Of a stretch of DNA of 64,000 nucleotides, positions 9,263 to 17,303 are shown in pieces (position 1 is the stretch's first letter; each line of letters opens with the position of its first letter). The stretch comes from Chloroflexota bacterium. Its GTDB lineage: Bacteria > Chloroflexota > JAHJIN01. Below the pieces are notes generated by a model. That model was not told the DNA's origin. It saw only the letters and a program-made list of their open reading frames with translations, and made no database searches. The position numbers were made by a program, and so were the translations under genes. The stretch covers positions 16,928 to 80,927 of the forward strand of contig JAHJIN010000345.1 of assembly GCA_018823415.1 (NCBI GenBank), written 5' to 3'.

Positions 9263-9874
9263 CTAGATCCTTTCCACTTGTAAGAAATCCAATTCGATGG
9301 GCGTCTCGCGCCCGAAAAAAGATACCAGGACCTTGAGTTTGCCCTTTTCGGCGTTGATCTCGTCTACCGATCCCGTAAAATCGGCAAATGGGCCTTCGAT
9401 GATCTTGACGGACTGGCCGATCACAAAACTGACCTTGATCTTGGGCGAGTCATCCTCCATTCGCTTGAGGATCGACTGCACTTCTTGTTCGCCCAAGGGC
9501 ACCGGCTTGTTGCCCGAGCCCACAAAACCGGTTACGCCCGGCGTATGGCGTACCACGTGCCAGGACTCGTCGTTCAGGCTCATGTTTACCAATACATAGC
9601 CCGGGAATATCTTGCGCTGCAAGGTCACGCGCTTGCCGCTGCGCATCTCGACTTCTTCTTCGATGGGCACCACCACTTCAAAGATGCTGTCTTGCATGCC
9701 CATCGTCTCGATGCGATGTTCCAGGTTCTTGCGCACCTTGTTCTCATAACCAGAATAGGTGTGGATCACATACCATTGCCGGTCTATGGCCGGTTCCTGG
9801 TCTGCGTCTGGTACGGCAACTTGTTCTTCGCCAGCCTCTGCTAAATCGTCGGCTGGCAATTCGTCAGGGTCCAT
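9263..9874 (-). CDS. nusG: Transcription termination/antitermination factor NusG
   Basis: 203 aa. An acidic N-terminal extension of about 30 residues precedes the NGN domain (QWYVIHTYSGYENKVRKNL), followed by a KOW domain (GPFADFTGSVDEINAEKGKL). It binds RNA polymerase and couples it to Rho or the ribosome. Start chosen at ATG 9874 behind GGGGGAA; an in-frame ATG at 9904 is only 6 nt past the secE stop and has no ribosome site. Confidence 0.95.
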   Translation of the reverse strand: MDPDELPADDLAEAGEEQVAVPDADQEPAIDRQWYVIHTYSGYENKVRKNLEHRIETMGMQDSIFEVVVPIEEEVEMRSGKRVTLQRKIFPGYVLVNMSLNDESWHVVRHTPGVTGFVGSGNKPVPLGEQEVQSILKRMEDDSPKIKVSFVIGQSVKIIEGPFADFTGSVDEINAEKGKLKVLVSFFGRETPIELDFLQVERI

Positions 9875-9910
9875 CGTTCCCCCAGTTGTTTGGTGCGTTC
9901 CCATTGGGTA

Positions 9911-10111
9911 CTAGCCGCCAACGAGCAGTCCCACACCCCGTTCAAAGATCAGATCCAGGAGCCACAGGAACATGCCCATAGCCAGTGAAACGACAATGAC
10001 CAGGAATGACAGGTTAATGGTCTCCCGGCGAGTGGGCCAGACGACTTTGCGCATCTCGCCTCTGGTCTCGCGCAAAAAGCGCACTATAGCATTATCCTGT
10101 AATGATGACAT
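9911..10111 (-). CDS. secE: Preprotein translocase subunit SecE
   Basis: 66 aa with a single membrane helix (about 30-58) after the conserved amphipathic RETRGEMRKVVWPTRRE. It clamps SecY in the Sec translocon. Start ATG 10111 with GGAGG 4 nt upstream; the longer reading frame would run into tRNA-Trp. Usual place between tRNA-Trp and nusG. Confidence 0.96.
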   Translation of the reverse strand: MSSLQDNAIVRFLRETRGEMRKVVWPTRRETINLSFLVIVVSLAMGMFLWLLDLIFERGVGLLVGG

Positions 10112-10217
10112 GGTTCCTCCTGATGCCCGGGTCTGCTCAATCTGCGACCCGGATCCTGGTATGGCAACAATCAGCGATTGGCTAGAGAGCCAATCGCTTG
10201 GCACGATGTACCGAGTT

Positions 10218-10293
10218 TGGCAGGCGGGACAGGATTCGAACCTGCGACCTGCTGTTTTGGAGACAGCTGCTCTGCCATTTGAGCTACCCGCCT
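10218..10293 (-). tRNA. tRNA-Trp(CCA)
   Basis: 76 nt with an encoded CCA end (10218-10220). Acceptor stem AGGCGGG/CCCGCCT, anticodon stem GCTGT/ACAGC around loop CTCCAAA, so the anticodon is CCA. It lies between rpmG and secE and is co-transcribed with them. Confidence 0.96.
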
Positions 10294-10333
10294 GTGTCAA
10301 CCTGGGTGCTTGCTCCCCCCCCTCGTACCGCTG

Positions 10334-10498
10334 TTATTTGGTTTCTTTGTGAGGGGTATGCTGCCGACAGCGCCGACAGTACTTGGCCAGTTCCAACCGT
10401 TGCCGGTCGTTCTTTTTGTTTTTGGTGGTAGTATAATTGCGCTCGTGACAGGTCTGGCATTCCAGCGTCACGATGACGCGATCTGCTTTCTTGGCCAT
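10334..10498 (-). CDS. rpmG: 50S ribosomal protein L33, zinc-binding type
   Basis: 54 aa. Two CxxC pairs (CQTC and CRRC) make a zinc ribbon, so this is the C+ form. It starts [14 protein letters not shown] and has the basic [14 protein letters not shown] core. Start ATG 10498 with AAGGAG 5 nt upstream. Sits between tuf and tRNA-Trp. Confidence 0.94.
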   Translation of the reverse strand: MAKKADRVIVTLECQTCHERNYTTTKNKKNDRQRLELAKYCRRCRQHTPHKETK

Positions 10499-10517
10499 GG
10501 TGCTCCTTGCCTGTGGT

Positions 10518-11717
10518 CTATTCCAATATCTGGGTTACAATACCAACCCCGATGGTCCGGCCACCTTCACGGATGGCGAACCGTAAACCGTTCTCCAGCG
10601 CCACTGGCGCGTGGAGGTCTACCAACAACCGTACGTTATCGCCGGGCATCACTATGGTGATGGGTTCCGGCAGCGTAATCTGGCCCGCGACATCGGTGGT
10701 GCGCAGATAGAACTGGGGCCGATAGCCGTTGAGAAACGGCGTGTGTCGACCACCTTCCTCGCGGGTCAGGGCATAGATCTCGGCCTCGAACCGGGTGTGC
10801 GGCTGAATGCTGCCCGGCGCCGCAAGTACCTGACCGCGTTGCGCCGGGGCATCCATGCCTGTTACCAGGCACCCGATACTATCGCCAGCCTGAGCCTGGG
10901 GCAACGTGTCGCCAAACATCTCCAGGCTGCTCACCGTCACCACCGGTGTCTGTGGTGCCAACCCCACGATCTCGACCTGGTCTCCCGGACGAACCAGCCC
11001 GCGTTCTATACGCCCCGTGACCACGACCCCCTGGGGATCGCGGTCGAATACATGCTCGATGGGCATGAGAAAGGGTTTGTCCACATCGCGCGTGGGGGTG
11101 GGAATGTACTCGTCCACCACCCGCAGCAACTCCCAGATGCAGCCGTATTCCTCGGCCTCTGGATCGGTGCTTTCGCTGCGCAGGGCGCGCCGCGCGCTGC
11201 CCCGCACGACGGGAACGGTGTCGCCCGGAAAATCATACTTGGTCAGCAGATCCCGGATGACGCGTTCTACGGCATCTGCCTGGGCCGGGTCATCCACCAA
11301 GTCTATTTTATTGATAAAGACAATGACGGCTGGTACACCAACCTGGTGAGCCAGCAGGATGTGCTCGCGCGTTTGCGGCAGCGGCCCCTCTGGTGCACTC
11401 ACCACCAGGATCGCCCCATCCATCTGGGCGGCGCCGGTGATCATGTTCTTGATATAATCCACGTGGCCGGGGCAATCCACGTGGTGATAATGCCGCTGTG
11501 CGGTTTCGTACTCGACATGGGCAATGTTGATGCCCACGCCGTGCTGACTTTCGGCGATGGCCTTGTCAATAGACCCAAAGGCGCGCTGAGTCGCCAGCCC
11601 CTGGAACGCCAATGCCTTGAGCATGGCTGCCGTGAGGGTAGTCTTGCCGTGGTCCACATGGCCGATAGTCCCCACGTTGACGTGCGGTTTCGCTGAATCG
11701 AACCGCTTGGCGGACAT
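10518..11717 (-). CDS. tuf: Elongation factor Tu with altered switch I
   Basis: 399 aa, colinear with EF-Tu. G1 GHVDHGKT, G3 DCPGH, G4 NKID, G5 GSA; domains 2 and 3 keep the tRNA-binding [16 protein letters not shown] and the end [13 protein letters not shown]. The switch I core, normally RGITINT, reads HGVGINI: the universal Thr (Thr61 in E. coli) that coordinates Mg and positions the catalytic water is Gly, and the Arg before it is His. His84 (in CPGH) is kept. Start ATG 11717 with GGAGG upstream. Gene order tRNA-Thr, tuf, rpmG, tRNA-Trp, secE matches the tufB locus of E. coli. It could be a specialised or degenerate paralogue beside a normal tuf elsewhere. Confidence 0.92.
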   Translation of the reverse strand: MSAKRFDSAKPHVNVGTIGHVDHGKTTLTAAMLKALAFQGLATQRAFGSIDKAIAESQHGVGINIAHVEYETAQRHYHHVDCPGHVDYIKNMITGAAQMDGAILVVSAPEGPLPQTREHILLAHQVGVPAVIVFINKIDLVDDPAQADAVERVIRDLLTKYDFPGDTVPVVRGSARRALRSESTDPEAEEYGCIWELLRVVDEYIPTPTRDVDKPFLMPIEHVFDRDPQGVVVTGRIERGLVRPGDQVEIVGLAPQTPVVTVSSLEMFGDTLPQAQAGDSIGCLVTGMDAPAQRGQVLAAPGSIQPHTRFEAEIYALTREEGGRHTPFLNGYRPQFYLRTTDVAGQITLPEPITIVMPGDNVRLLVDLHAPVALENGLRFAIREGGRTIGVGIVTQILE

Positions 11718-11754
11718 GACGGCCGGCCTCCCTCGTCTATCTTGGCTCACTTGA

Positions 11755-11830
11755 TGGAGCCCAGGATCGGGCTCGAACCGATGACCTCATTCTTACCAAG
11801 AATGTGCTCTGCCTACTGAGCTACCTGGGC
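11755..11830 (-). tRNA. tRNA-Thr(GGT)
   Basis: 76 nt with encoded CCA. Acceptor GCCCAGG/CCTGGGC, anticodon stem CATTC/GAATG, loop TTGGTAA, anticodon GGT (reads ACC/ACU). Directly upstream of tuf, like thrT-tufB. Confidence 0.95.
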
Positions 11831-11882
11831 TTGTGGTGGGCAGGGACGGATTCGAACCGCCGAAGCGTTACGCAGCTGATTT

Positions 11883-12504
11883 CATCCCAACTACAGCTTT
11901 CACTGCTCCCGACCAGGTCGGGATTTGTGGGCTGGACTTTGCCTTCATCCGGTCTGGATGCTCTCCGTCAAGTCTCTACACCTTCCCCTGTTTGGGGCTT
12001 GGCTCGGCGTTGCCACCCTCCGCAGGTTTCGCCGAATTTGGAGAGTTTTCACCTACAGATTCCTCTGTAGGGCTGCAATTATCGCCAGCATCTTGGAGGA
12101 GATATCGCTCCCACCTGGACCACTTGCTTGCTCGACCAACATTGACTGTGATTTGGCCTGCGATCTCGTCAAAAGGGATCGCATATGCTTGGCTATTGGC
12201 GCAAAGGACGTACAAGAGATCAAAATCTCCTGGCTTGTAGTTTGTCCTGCGGTTCCCGGCGCTTCGGTTTCCACCAGATACATAGAGAGGCACTGAAAAT
12301 ACGCCCTGATTTCCCTCGTACCCAGCATATTTACATTGAACCGCCTGGAATGCGCCACCTCGCTCAATCACTAGATCATATTTGGCCGTGTCTGACAGTG
12401 GGATGCTTATCGTGTATCCTGCGGATACAAAATGCTTGATTGCGCTGGCGACAGCCAAGTTGCCCTTTTGCTTGTTATCCATATCTGGCAAACCTGGCTT
12501 CTCT
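11883..12504 (-). mobile_element. Group I intron in tRNA-Tyr (tRNA-Leu/cyanobacterial-like, probably IC3)
   Basis: 622 nt. It follows a U and ends in G, as group I introns do. Conserved core strings on the minus strand: P-region CAAATTCGGCGAAACC (12025-12040), the GAGCCAAGCC element just after it, the R/S-type GGTGTAGAGACTTGACGG (11965-11982), AAAGTCCAG (11932-11940), and a GCAG-TGAA-AGCTG hairpin and ATG end. These resemble, from memory, the corresponding strings of the cyanobacterial/plastid trnL(UAA) intron. An endonuclease reading frame fills the 5' part. I could not draw a convincing P1 pairing by hand. Confidence 0.88.
11976..12482 (-). CDS. Intron-encoded PD-(D/E)XK homing endonuclease
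   Basis: 168 aa from ATG 12482. It resembles the group I intron-associated PD-(D/E)XK family (I-Ssp6803I type, Pfam PDDEXK_5): N-terminal KQKGNLAVASAI helix with a possible catalytic acid region, KYDLVIERGG with the active-site Asp, then FQAVQCKYAG with the Q-x-K pair, SGGNRSAGNR, and a DFDLLYV strand. It would cut intronless tRNA-Tyr alleles and promote intron spread. The frame stays open upstream into exon 1 (to 12542), but that part merely translates tRNA sequence. The last 35 or so codons run through the conserved intron core, and the TAG stop is part of the conserved GGTGTAGAGAC string. Confidence 0.85.
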   Translation of the reverse strand: MDNKQKGNLAVASAIKHFVSAGYTISIPLSDTAKYDLVIERGGAFQAVQCKYAGYEGNQGVFSVPLYVSGGNRSAGNRRTNYKPGDFDLLYVLCANSQAYAIPFDEIAGQITVNVGRASKWSRWERYLLQDAGDNCSPTEESVGENSPNSAKPAEGGNAEPSPKQGKV

Positions 12505-12551
12505 ACAGTCAGCCCCCTTTGTCCACTTGGGTACCTGCCCATTTGACCTTT

Positions 12552-12627
12552 TGGAGCCTGAGAGGGGATTCGAACCCGCCAACCTACCGCTTACAAGGCG
12601 GTTGCTCTGCCATTGAGCTACTCAGGC
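12552..12627 (-). tRNA. tRNA-Thr(TGT)
   Basis: 76 nt with encoded CCA. Acceptor GCCTGAG/CTCAGGC, anticodon stem ACCGC/GCGGT, loop CTTGTAA, anticodon TGT (reads ACA). First gene of the tRNA-tuf-ribosomal operon. Confidence 0.95.
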
Positions 12628-12642
12628 ACCGACGTAACTCGT

Positions 12643-12671
12643 ATTATACTCGCGATGCCGTTACTGGTCAA
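12643..12671 (-). promoter_or_regulatory. Promoter of the tRNA-tuf-secE-nusG-rpl operon
   Basis: Minus strand TTGACC (12666-12671), 17 bp, TATAAT (12643-12648), 15 bp before tRNA-Thr(TGT). Near consensus, as expected for a stable-RNA operon. Confidence 0.82.
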
Positions 12672-12719
12672 GCGCCTGAAGTATAGTCCGGGTTGCCAAA
12701 CTTGTCAAGCGATTGTGGC

Positions 12720-12748
12720 TTGCGCCCGAAGCCCGATTGTTGTACAAT
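12720..12748 (+). promoter_or_regulatory. Promoter of selA
   Basis: TTGCGC (12720-12725), 17 bp, TACAAT (12743-12748), about 42 bp before the selA start and divergent from the tRNA operon promoter. Confidence 0.6.
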
Positions 12749-12790
12749 CAAGCCGAGTTCATCCCCGTTTGCCTTTTGAAGAGGAGTCAG

Positions 12791-14167
12791 ATGTCATCAG
12801 AAGAGGCGTTTCGCGCGTTGCCCAGCGTAGACAAGTTGTTGCAGCAGCCAGCCATTGTCGAGCTGGTGGACCGGTACTCGCAGCCGCCGGTGGTGGAAAT
12901 AGTCCGGCGCGAACTGATGGCGGCCCGGGCTCACGTTGCGGCCGGCGAACCGGCCCCCACCATTGCCCAGTTGGTGCAGAACATTGTGGTGGGGGGCGAT
13001 GTGCTGTGGCGCCCCAGCCTGTACCCGGTGATCAATGCCACCGGCGTGGTGCTGCATACCAATCTGGGGCGCGCGCCGTTGAGCCGGGCGGCCCTGGCTG
13101 CCATTCGCGAGGTGGGCCGGGGCTATTCTAACCTGGAATATGACCTGGACAAGGGCCAACGCGGCAGCCGCTATGTCCACGCCGAAGAGTTGTTGTGCCA
13201 CCTCACCGGCGCACCGGCGGCGCTGGTGGTCAACAATAACGCCGCCGCCGTGCTATTGACCCTGACCGTGCTGGCCCAGGGCGGTCAGGTCGTCATCTCC
13301 CGGGGGCAGCTTATCGAGATCGGGGGCGGGTTTCGTATCCCCGAGGTGATGCAGCAAAGCGGCTGCACACTGGTGGAGGTAGGTACCACCAATCGCACCT
13401 ACCGCCGCGATTACGAGGCCGCCCTCACACCGCAGACCCGGGTGCTCATGCGGGCGCACCGCAGCAATTTTAGCCTGGCTGGCTTTGTAGAAGAGCCGTC
13501 GGTGGCAGACCTGGCGGCGCTGGCCCGCGAACACAACCTGCGGGTTGTGGATGACCTGGGCAGCGGCACGCTTTTGGATACGGCACAGTTTGGCCTGGCG
13601 CACGAGCCGACCGTGCCAGAAAGCGTCCAGGCCGGGGCCGACATCGTGAGCTTTAGCGGAGACAAACTGCTGGGCGGCCCGCAGGCCGGCATCCTGTTGG
13701 GCGCGGCTGATTTGATTGCCGAATTGCGCCATTGTCCCATGACCCGGGCCTTGCGGGTGGACAAGACCACGCTGGCGGCGTTGCAGGCCACGTTACTGAG
13801 CTATCTGCGTGGTCGTGCGGTGGATGAAGTGCCGATCTGGCAAATGATCGGGGCAGATATACACGCGCTGGAGGCCCGGGCCGAGGGCTGGGCGCAGGTA
13901 TTGACCATGTCCGGCGTGCCGGCCTCGGTGATGAGCAGTGACAGCACGGTGGGCGGCGGCAGCCTACCGGGCCAGACGCTGCCCACGCGCGTGTGTGCCC
14001 TGGCGGTCGAGTCACCGGACCGGTTGGCCGCGTACCTGCGCGCCGGCGATCCGCCGGTGGTTGGCCGCATCGAGAACGACCGCTTTTTGCTGGACCCGCG
14101 CACGGTGCTGCCGGACCAGGACAATCTGCTGTTAGAGGCGCTGCGGCGGGCCTTGGCCACCGGGTGA
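12791..14167 (+). CDS. selA: L-seryl-tRNA(Sec) selenium transferase
   Basis: 458 aa. PLP enzyme that converts Ser-tRNA(Sec) to Sec-tRNA(Sec) with selenophosphate. SelA N-terminal domain (LPSVDKLLQQP), the NATGVVLHTNLGRAPLS motif, and the PLP lysine in SFSGDKLLGGPQAG (near residue 288). Start ATG 12791 with GAGGAG upstream; an in-frame ATG at 12713 lies before the promoter. No selB, selD or selC is visible in the window, so the rest of the pathway must lie elsewhere if it is active. Confidence 0.94.
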   Translation: MSSEEAFRALPSVDKLLQQPAIVELVDRYSQPPVVEIVRRELMAARAHVAAGEPAPTIAQLVQNIVVGGDVLWRPSLYPVINATGVVLHTNLGRAPLSRAALAAIREVGRGYSNLEYDLDKGQRGSRYVHAEELLCHLTGAPAALVVNNNAAAVLLTLTVLAQGGQVVISRGQLIEIGGGFRIPEVMQQSGCTLVEVGTTNRTYRRDYEAALTPQTRVLMRAHRSNFSLAGFVEEPSVADLAALAREHNLRVVDDLGSGTLLDTAQFGLAHEPTVPESVQAGADIVSFSGDKLLGGPQAGILLGAADLIAELRHCPMTRALRVDKTTLAALQATLLSYLRGRAVDEVPIWQMIGADIHALEARAEGWAQVLTMSGVPASVMSSDSTVGGGSLPGQTLPTRVCALAVESPDRLAAYLRAGDPPVVGRIENDRFLLDPRTVLPDQDNLLLEALRRALATG

Positions 14168-14211
14168 CGAGCGCCCGTTGCTGCTGCCTGGATAGTGTAT
14201 CAGACAAAACA

Positions 14212-14240
14212 AAACCCGTCGAGGTGGCCTCGACGGGTTC
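14212..14240 (-). terminator. Terminator between selA and the M16 peptidase gene
   Basis: Perfect stem AACCCGTCGAGG / CCTCGACGGGTT with a 3-4 nt loop. On the minus strand a T-rich TTTTGTTTTG follows, so it suits the M16 gene best; it may also stop selA reads in the other direction. Confidence 0.78.
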
Positions 14241-14264
14241 TTGCATGTGGTTGTTTGGCGCAGA

Positions 14265-15542
14265 CTAGTGCGGCGCGCTGGCATTGATGAGGTGCTGGAA
14301 CAGCGCCGGGTTCTCGTAGGGGCCGATAATCGCTAGGTTCAGCCGCTCGGGCTGAAACAACTCGGACGCCAGGCGCTGTACGTCCTCGCGCGTGACGGCA
14401 TCCATCTCGGTCACGGCTTGTTCGGGCGTGAGGATCTCCTGGTTGCGCACTTCTTGTATCCCAATCCACGCCGCCACGCTGCGCGAATCTTCCATGCTCA
14501 ATAGAAACCGGCCCTTGGTGTATTCTTTGGCCCGCTTTAGTTCCTCCGGCGCCACCGGCTCCCGGGCGATGCGGTCCCATTCGCCCCGAATAGTTTCGAC
14601 GGTTTCGACTACTCGCCCCAGGTCCACGCTGGCATAGGCAGTCATGGCCCCGGCGTCGCGATAGCTGGTCAGGTACGAACCTACGGCATAGGCCAGGCCT
14701 CGCACCTCGCGGACCTCTTGAAAGAGACGGCTGCCCATGCCATCGCCCAGGATGGCGTTCAGGACACGCTGGGTATAGCGGTCGGGGTGATCATAGTTCA
14801 ATCCCGGCACGCACAGGCAAAAGTTGGCTTGCTCGGTTTCTTTGTTCTGCACGCGCAGCCGGGGCGCGGTCTGGTTGTCTGCCGCCGGCTCACATGCTGT
14901 CACCGGCCTGGGCGCCAGGTCGCCAAAATGGGCGGCAACCGCTGCCACTACCTCGGCGTGGTCCAGGTTGCCGGCCACGGCCACCACGAGGTTGTTCGGC
15001 ACATAGCGGGTGGCGGTATAGGCCAGCATATCGGCACGCCCGATGGCGCTCACGCTCTCGACGGTGCCGGCAATGTCCCAGCCCAGTGGGTGGTCGCCAA
15101 ACCGCACTTCTTCGATGATCTGGTGCACCCAACTGGCCGGCGAATCGAACAGCGAAATGATCTCTTCGATGATCACCTGCCGTTCCCGGTCGATCTCGAC
15201 GGCGTCCAGATGCGAGTGCAGGAATATGTCTGCCAGCACGTCCCACGCCTGGTCAAAATAAGGCCGGGCCACGCGCGTCCAGTACTGGGTGGTTTCTTTG
15301 TCGGTAGCCGCGTTCAGATACCCGCCCAGGCTCTCGATCTCGCGCGAGATGTCCAGGGCCGTGGGGCGTCGGGCTGTCCCTTTGAATAGCATGTGTTCCA
15401 CAAAATGCGAAATGCCGCACTGGGCTGCCGTCTCGTAGCGCGCCCCGGTGTTGGTCAGGATGATGGCGCTGACAGCCTGGGTTTGCGGCATGGTCGCCGT
15501 CACGATGCGCAGGCCATTGTCCAACGTTGTTTTTTGATACAT
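14265..15542 (-). CDS. M16 family zinc peptidase (pitrilysin/processing peptidase type)
   Basis: 425 aa, the size of a one-unit M16B protease. The inverted zinc motif HxxEH is seen as HFVEH (residues 46-50), followed by the downstream Glu region EIDRERQVIIEEI near 115-127. The C-terminal half holds the second, inactive M16 fold (EVREVRGLAYAVGSY). Expected to degrade peptides or process small precursors, probably as a homodimer. Start ATG 15542; the gene follows the thioredoxin-CcdA fusion by 24 nt. Confidence 0.92.
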   Translation of the reverse strand: MYQKTTLDNGLRIVTATMPQTQAVSAIILTNTGARYETAAQCGISHFVEHMLFKGTARRPTALDISREIESLGGYLNAATDKETTQYWTRVARPYFDQAWDVLADIFLHSHLDAVEIDRERQVIIEEIISLFDSPASWVHQIIEEVRFGDHPLGWDIAGTVESVSAIGRADMLAYTATRYVPNNLVVAVAGNLDHAEVVAAVAAHFGDLAPRPVTACEPAADNQTAPRLRVQNKETEQANFCLCVPGLNYDHPDRYTQRVLNAILGDGMGSRLFQEVREVRGLAYAVGSYLTSYRDAGAMTAYASVDLGRVVETVETIRGEWDRIAREPVAPEELKRAKEYTKGRFLLSMEDSRSVAAWIGIQEVRNQEILTPEQAVTEMDAVTREDVQRLASELFQPERLNLAIIGPYENPALFQHLINASAPH

Positions 15543-15566
15543 GTGTTATCCATTCGTAGATTCGGA

Positions 15567-17282
15567 TCAGGGGATGAGCAATGCCAGCCACGCGGCCAGC
15601 GCAAAGAACAGCACCGCCGTGAGCGCCTTGACCAGGGGCATGCGTTCGTTCATGAACCGGCCCAATTGCTGCGAACTGGTGCCGAAATAGGCCAGCATGA
15701 ATACCACGATCAGGGGGGTCACGAACATGAGGTTGTATAGCACCAGGTACAAGAACCCATTGGCTGCCAGCTCGGGCACGCCCATCACAAAGACGATGGT
15801 GGGCAGATAGACTTGCCCGGTGCAGACCAGTTCCAGTACGCTGATGCCAAACCCGGCCACGATCGCCGCCACCACGAAACGCCATAGCGCGCCGTGAGCC
15901 TCGGCCTCACGGCTCTCGTCGCGGATGAGCTGGCGCGTGCGGCGTTTGAGAAAATCGGGCATTTGCAGCGTCATCTCGGCGGGCTGGCCCTGGCGCAGTT
16001 TGTTCAGGTCATACAGGCTTAGTACGCCAAAGACCAGGCAGGTCAATGCCGTGAAACCATAGATGATGCGCGTCAGCACGTCGATAAAGCCCAGCCCCTT
16101 GAGGAACGTGAGGATGCCGGCCCCAATGAGCAGATATGTCACGAACACGCTGACCGTAAACACCCCGCCGATGATGAGCACGTCCCGGCCTTTGCGGCCT
16201 GTGAACGTGAGATACGAGATGAAAAAGATGAGCGTGGCAAAGGCGCAGGGGTTCAGGCCATCCAGCAGGCCGGCGCCCAGCACCGCCACCGGACTGAACC
16301 CGCTGAACAGGCGCTCGATGGCAGCCAGGCTCTCTTCTTCTCCGATGTCTTGCCACACCGGCCCCACACCGCCTTGGGCCTGGTACTTTTGGATCAGGTC
16401 CATCATGGCGGTCAAGGTCACGTCTGTGCCGACCAAATAGTCCTGGCCGATGACGATGGCCGGTGTGCCCAGTCGTTGGGTGGTCGGGATGCCCAGTCGC
16501 TCGCCCAGCACCGCCGCGATGCGTTTGGCATGCGGCTCTTCGATGTTGAACCGTTCAATGGTCAGGTACGAAAAGTGCTGTGTGATATAGTTCAAATCCT
16601 GCTCGGCGCGCTGGCACTCGGGGCAACTGGGGTCATAAAAATAGGCCATATAGACCGCGGGCTGGGGGGTGGGGGTCATGGTCTCTGCGCCGCAGTGCGC
16701 GCAGATCTTGGCGGTGGGCCGGGGCACCGTGGCTGATACAGTGGCAGCCGGCGTGCCGGCCGTTGGCGGGGTTGAGCCCCGGGGCGTGTAGGTAGGCCCC
16801 GGCGTGGGCGATGGGCCGGGGGTCGGTGTGGGGCGATTGGGAACCACCGGCGTTGCGCCCACCGACCAGGCATCTGCCGGCCAATCGCAGCCGCCGGCAG
16901 CCAGGTACCGGGCTATGAGCGCCGGCAGGTCTTTTTCCACTGCCGTATCATAGATGTAATCCTGGCCGATGGCCACGGCCGGCCACGCGGTGGCCGTGTC
17001 GTGGTATTGGGCCTCCAGATTGAGCAGCACCTCATAGTTGTGCGGATCATTGATCTCGAAAAAGCGGATCTCGAGTTGCGCTCCGTATTGTGACCACAAT
17101 TGCGGTAACAACTCGTTGATCACCGTTTGACAGTGCTCACAGTTTTCGGAATAGAAGAAAAAAAGCCGCACGATGGGCTGGTTGTCCTGCGCCGTGGTCC
17201 ATCCCGGCCCGATCAGCGACCAGAGTAGCATCAACAACGCGCCCATCATCCAGACGCGCATGATCAGCCGACGTTTATTCAT
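15567..17282 (-). CDS. Membrane thiol-disulfide protein: two thioredoxin-like domains plus CcdA-type domain
   Basis: 571 aa. Signal helix (about 5-30), a thioredoxin-like domain with CEHC, a Pro/Thr-rich linker (about 140-185) with an isolated CAHC pair, a second thioredoxin-like domain with CPEC, then a CcdA/DsbD-type membrane domain of about six helices with the paired cysteines in NPCAF and CTGQ. It could pass electrons from cytoplasmic thioredoxin to exported thiols and carry its own outer redox domains. Start ATG 17282 chosen over TTG 17300, which lies 3 nt after the upstream stop. A substrate (cytochrome c, metal centres) cannot be told. Confidence 0.85.
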   Translation of the reverse strand: MNKRRLIMRVWMMGALLMLLWSLIGPGWTTAQDNQPIVRLFFFYSENCEHCQTVINELLPQLWSQYGAQLEIRFFEINDPHNYEVLLNLEAQYHDTATAWPAVAIGQDYIYDTAVEKDLPALIARYLAAGGCDWPADAWSVGATPVVPNRPTPTPGPSPTPGPTYTPRGSTPPTAGTPAATVSATVPRPTAKICAHCGAETMTPTPQPAVYMAYFYDPSCPECQRAEQDLNYITQHFSYLTIERFNIEEPHAKRIAAVLGERLGIPTTQRLGTPAIVIGQDYLVGTDVTLTAMMDLIQKYQAQGGVGPVWQDIGEEESLAAIERLFSGFSPVAVLGAGLLDGLNPCAFATLIFFISYLTFTGRKGRDVLIIGGVFTVSVFVTYLLIGAGILTFLKGLGFIDVLTRIIYGFTALTCLVFGVLSLYDLNKLRQGQPAEMTLQMPDFLKRRTRQLIRDESREAEAHGALWRFVVAAIVAGFGISVLELVCTGQVYLPTIVFVMGVPELAANGFLYLVLYNLMFVTPLIVVFMLAYFGTSSQQLGRFMNERMPLVKALTAVLFFALAAWLALLIP

Positions 17283-17303
17283 ATTCTCAAAGCCTTTCAA
17301 GCC

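Larger units (their letters stand above)
11834..12540 (-). tRNA. tRNA-Tyr(GTA) interrupted by a group I intron
   Basis: Exon 1 is 12505-12540 (36 nt) and exon 2 is 11834-11882 (49 nt, with encoded CCA). Joined they make an 85-nt class II tRNA. Acceptor GGGCAGG/CCTGCCC, D stem CCC/GGG, anticodon stem GCTGA/TCAGC, loop CTGTAAA, variable arm GCG-TAA-CGC. Only joining after CTGT and before AAA restores the 7-base loop, which puts the intron between U35 and A36, inside the anticodon. Without splicing this tRNA cannot work. Its place between tRNA-Thr(TGT) and tRNA-Thr(GGT) upstream of tuf matches thrU-tyrU-(glyT)-thrT of E. coli. Confidence 0.92.

Noticed and set aside
10112..10300. Longer SecE reading frame upstream of 10111
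   Set aside because: It runs through tRNA-Trp; ATG 10111 has a perfect ribosome site and gives a normal-length SecE.
12483..12542. N-terminal extension of the intron endonuclease frame into tRNA exon 1
   Set aside because: It merely translates the 5' tRNA-Tyr half; ATG 12482 lies inside the intron and matches the start of related intron endonucleases.
12628..12720. Possible selC or SECIS elements near selA
   Set aside because: No 90-base-type tRNA-Sec with a long extra arm and no in-frame UGA with a following stem-loop could be found by eye near selA.
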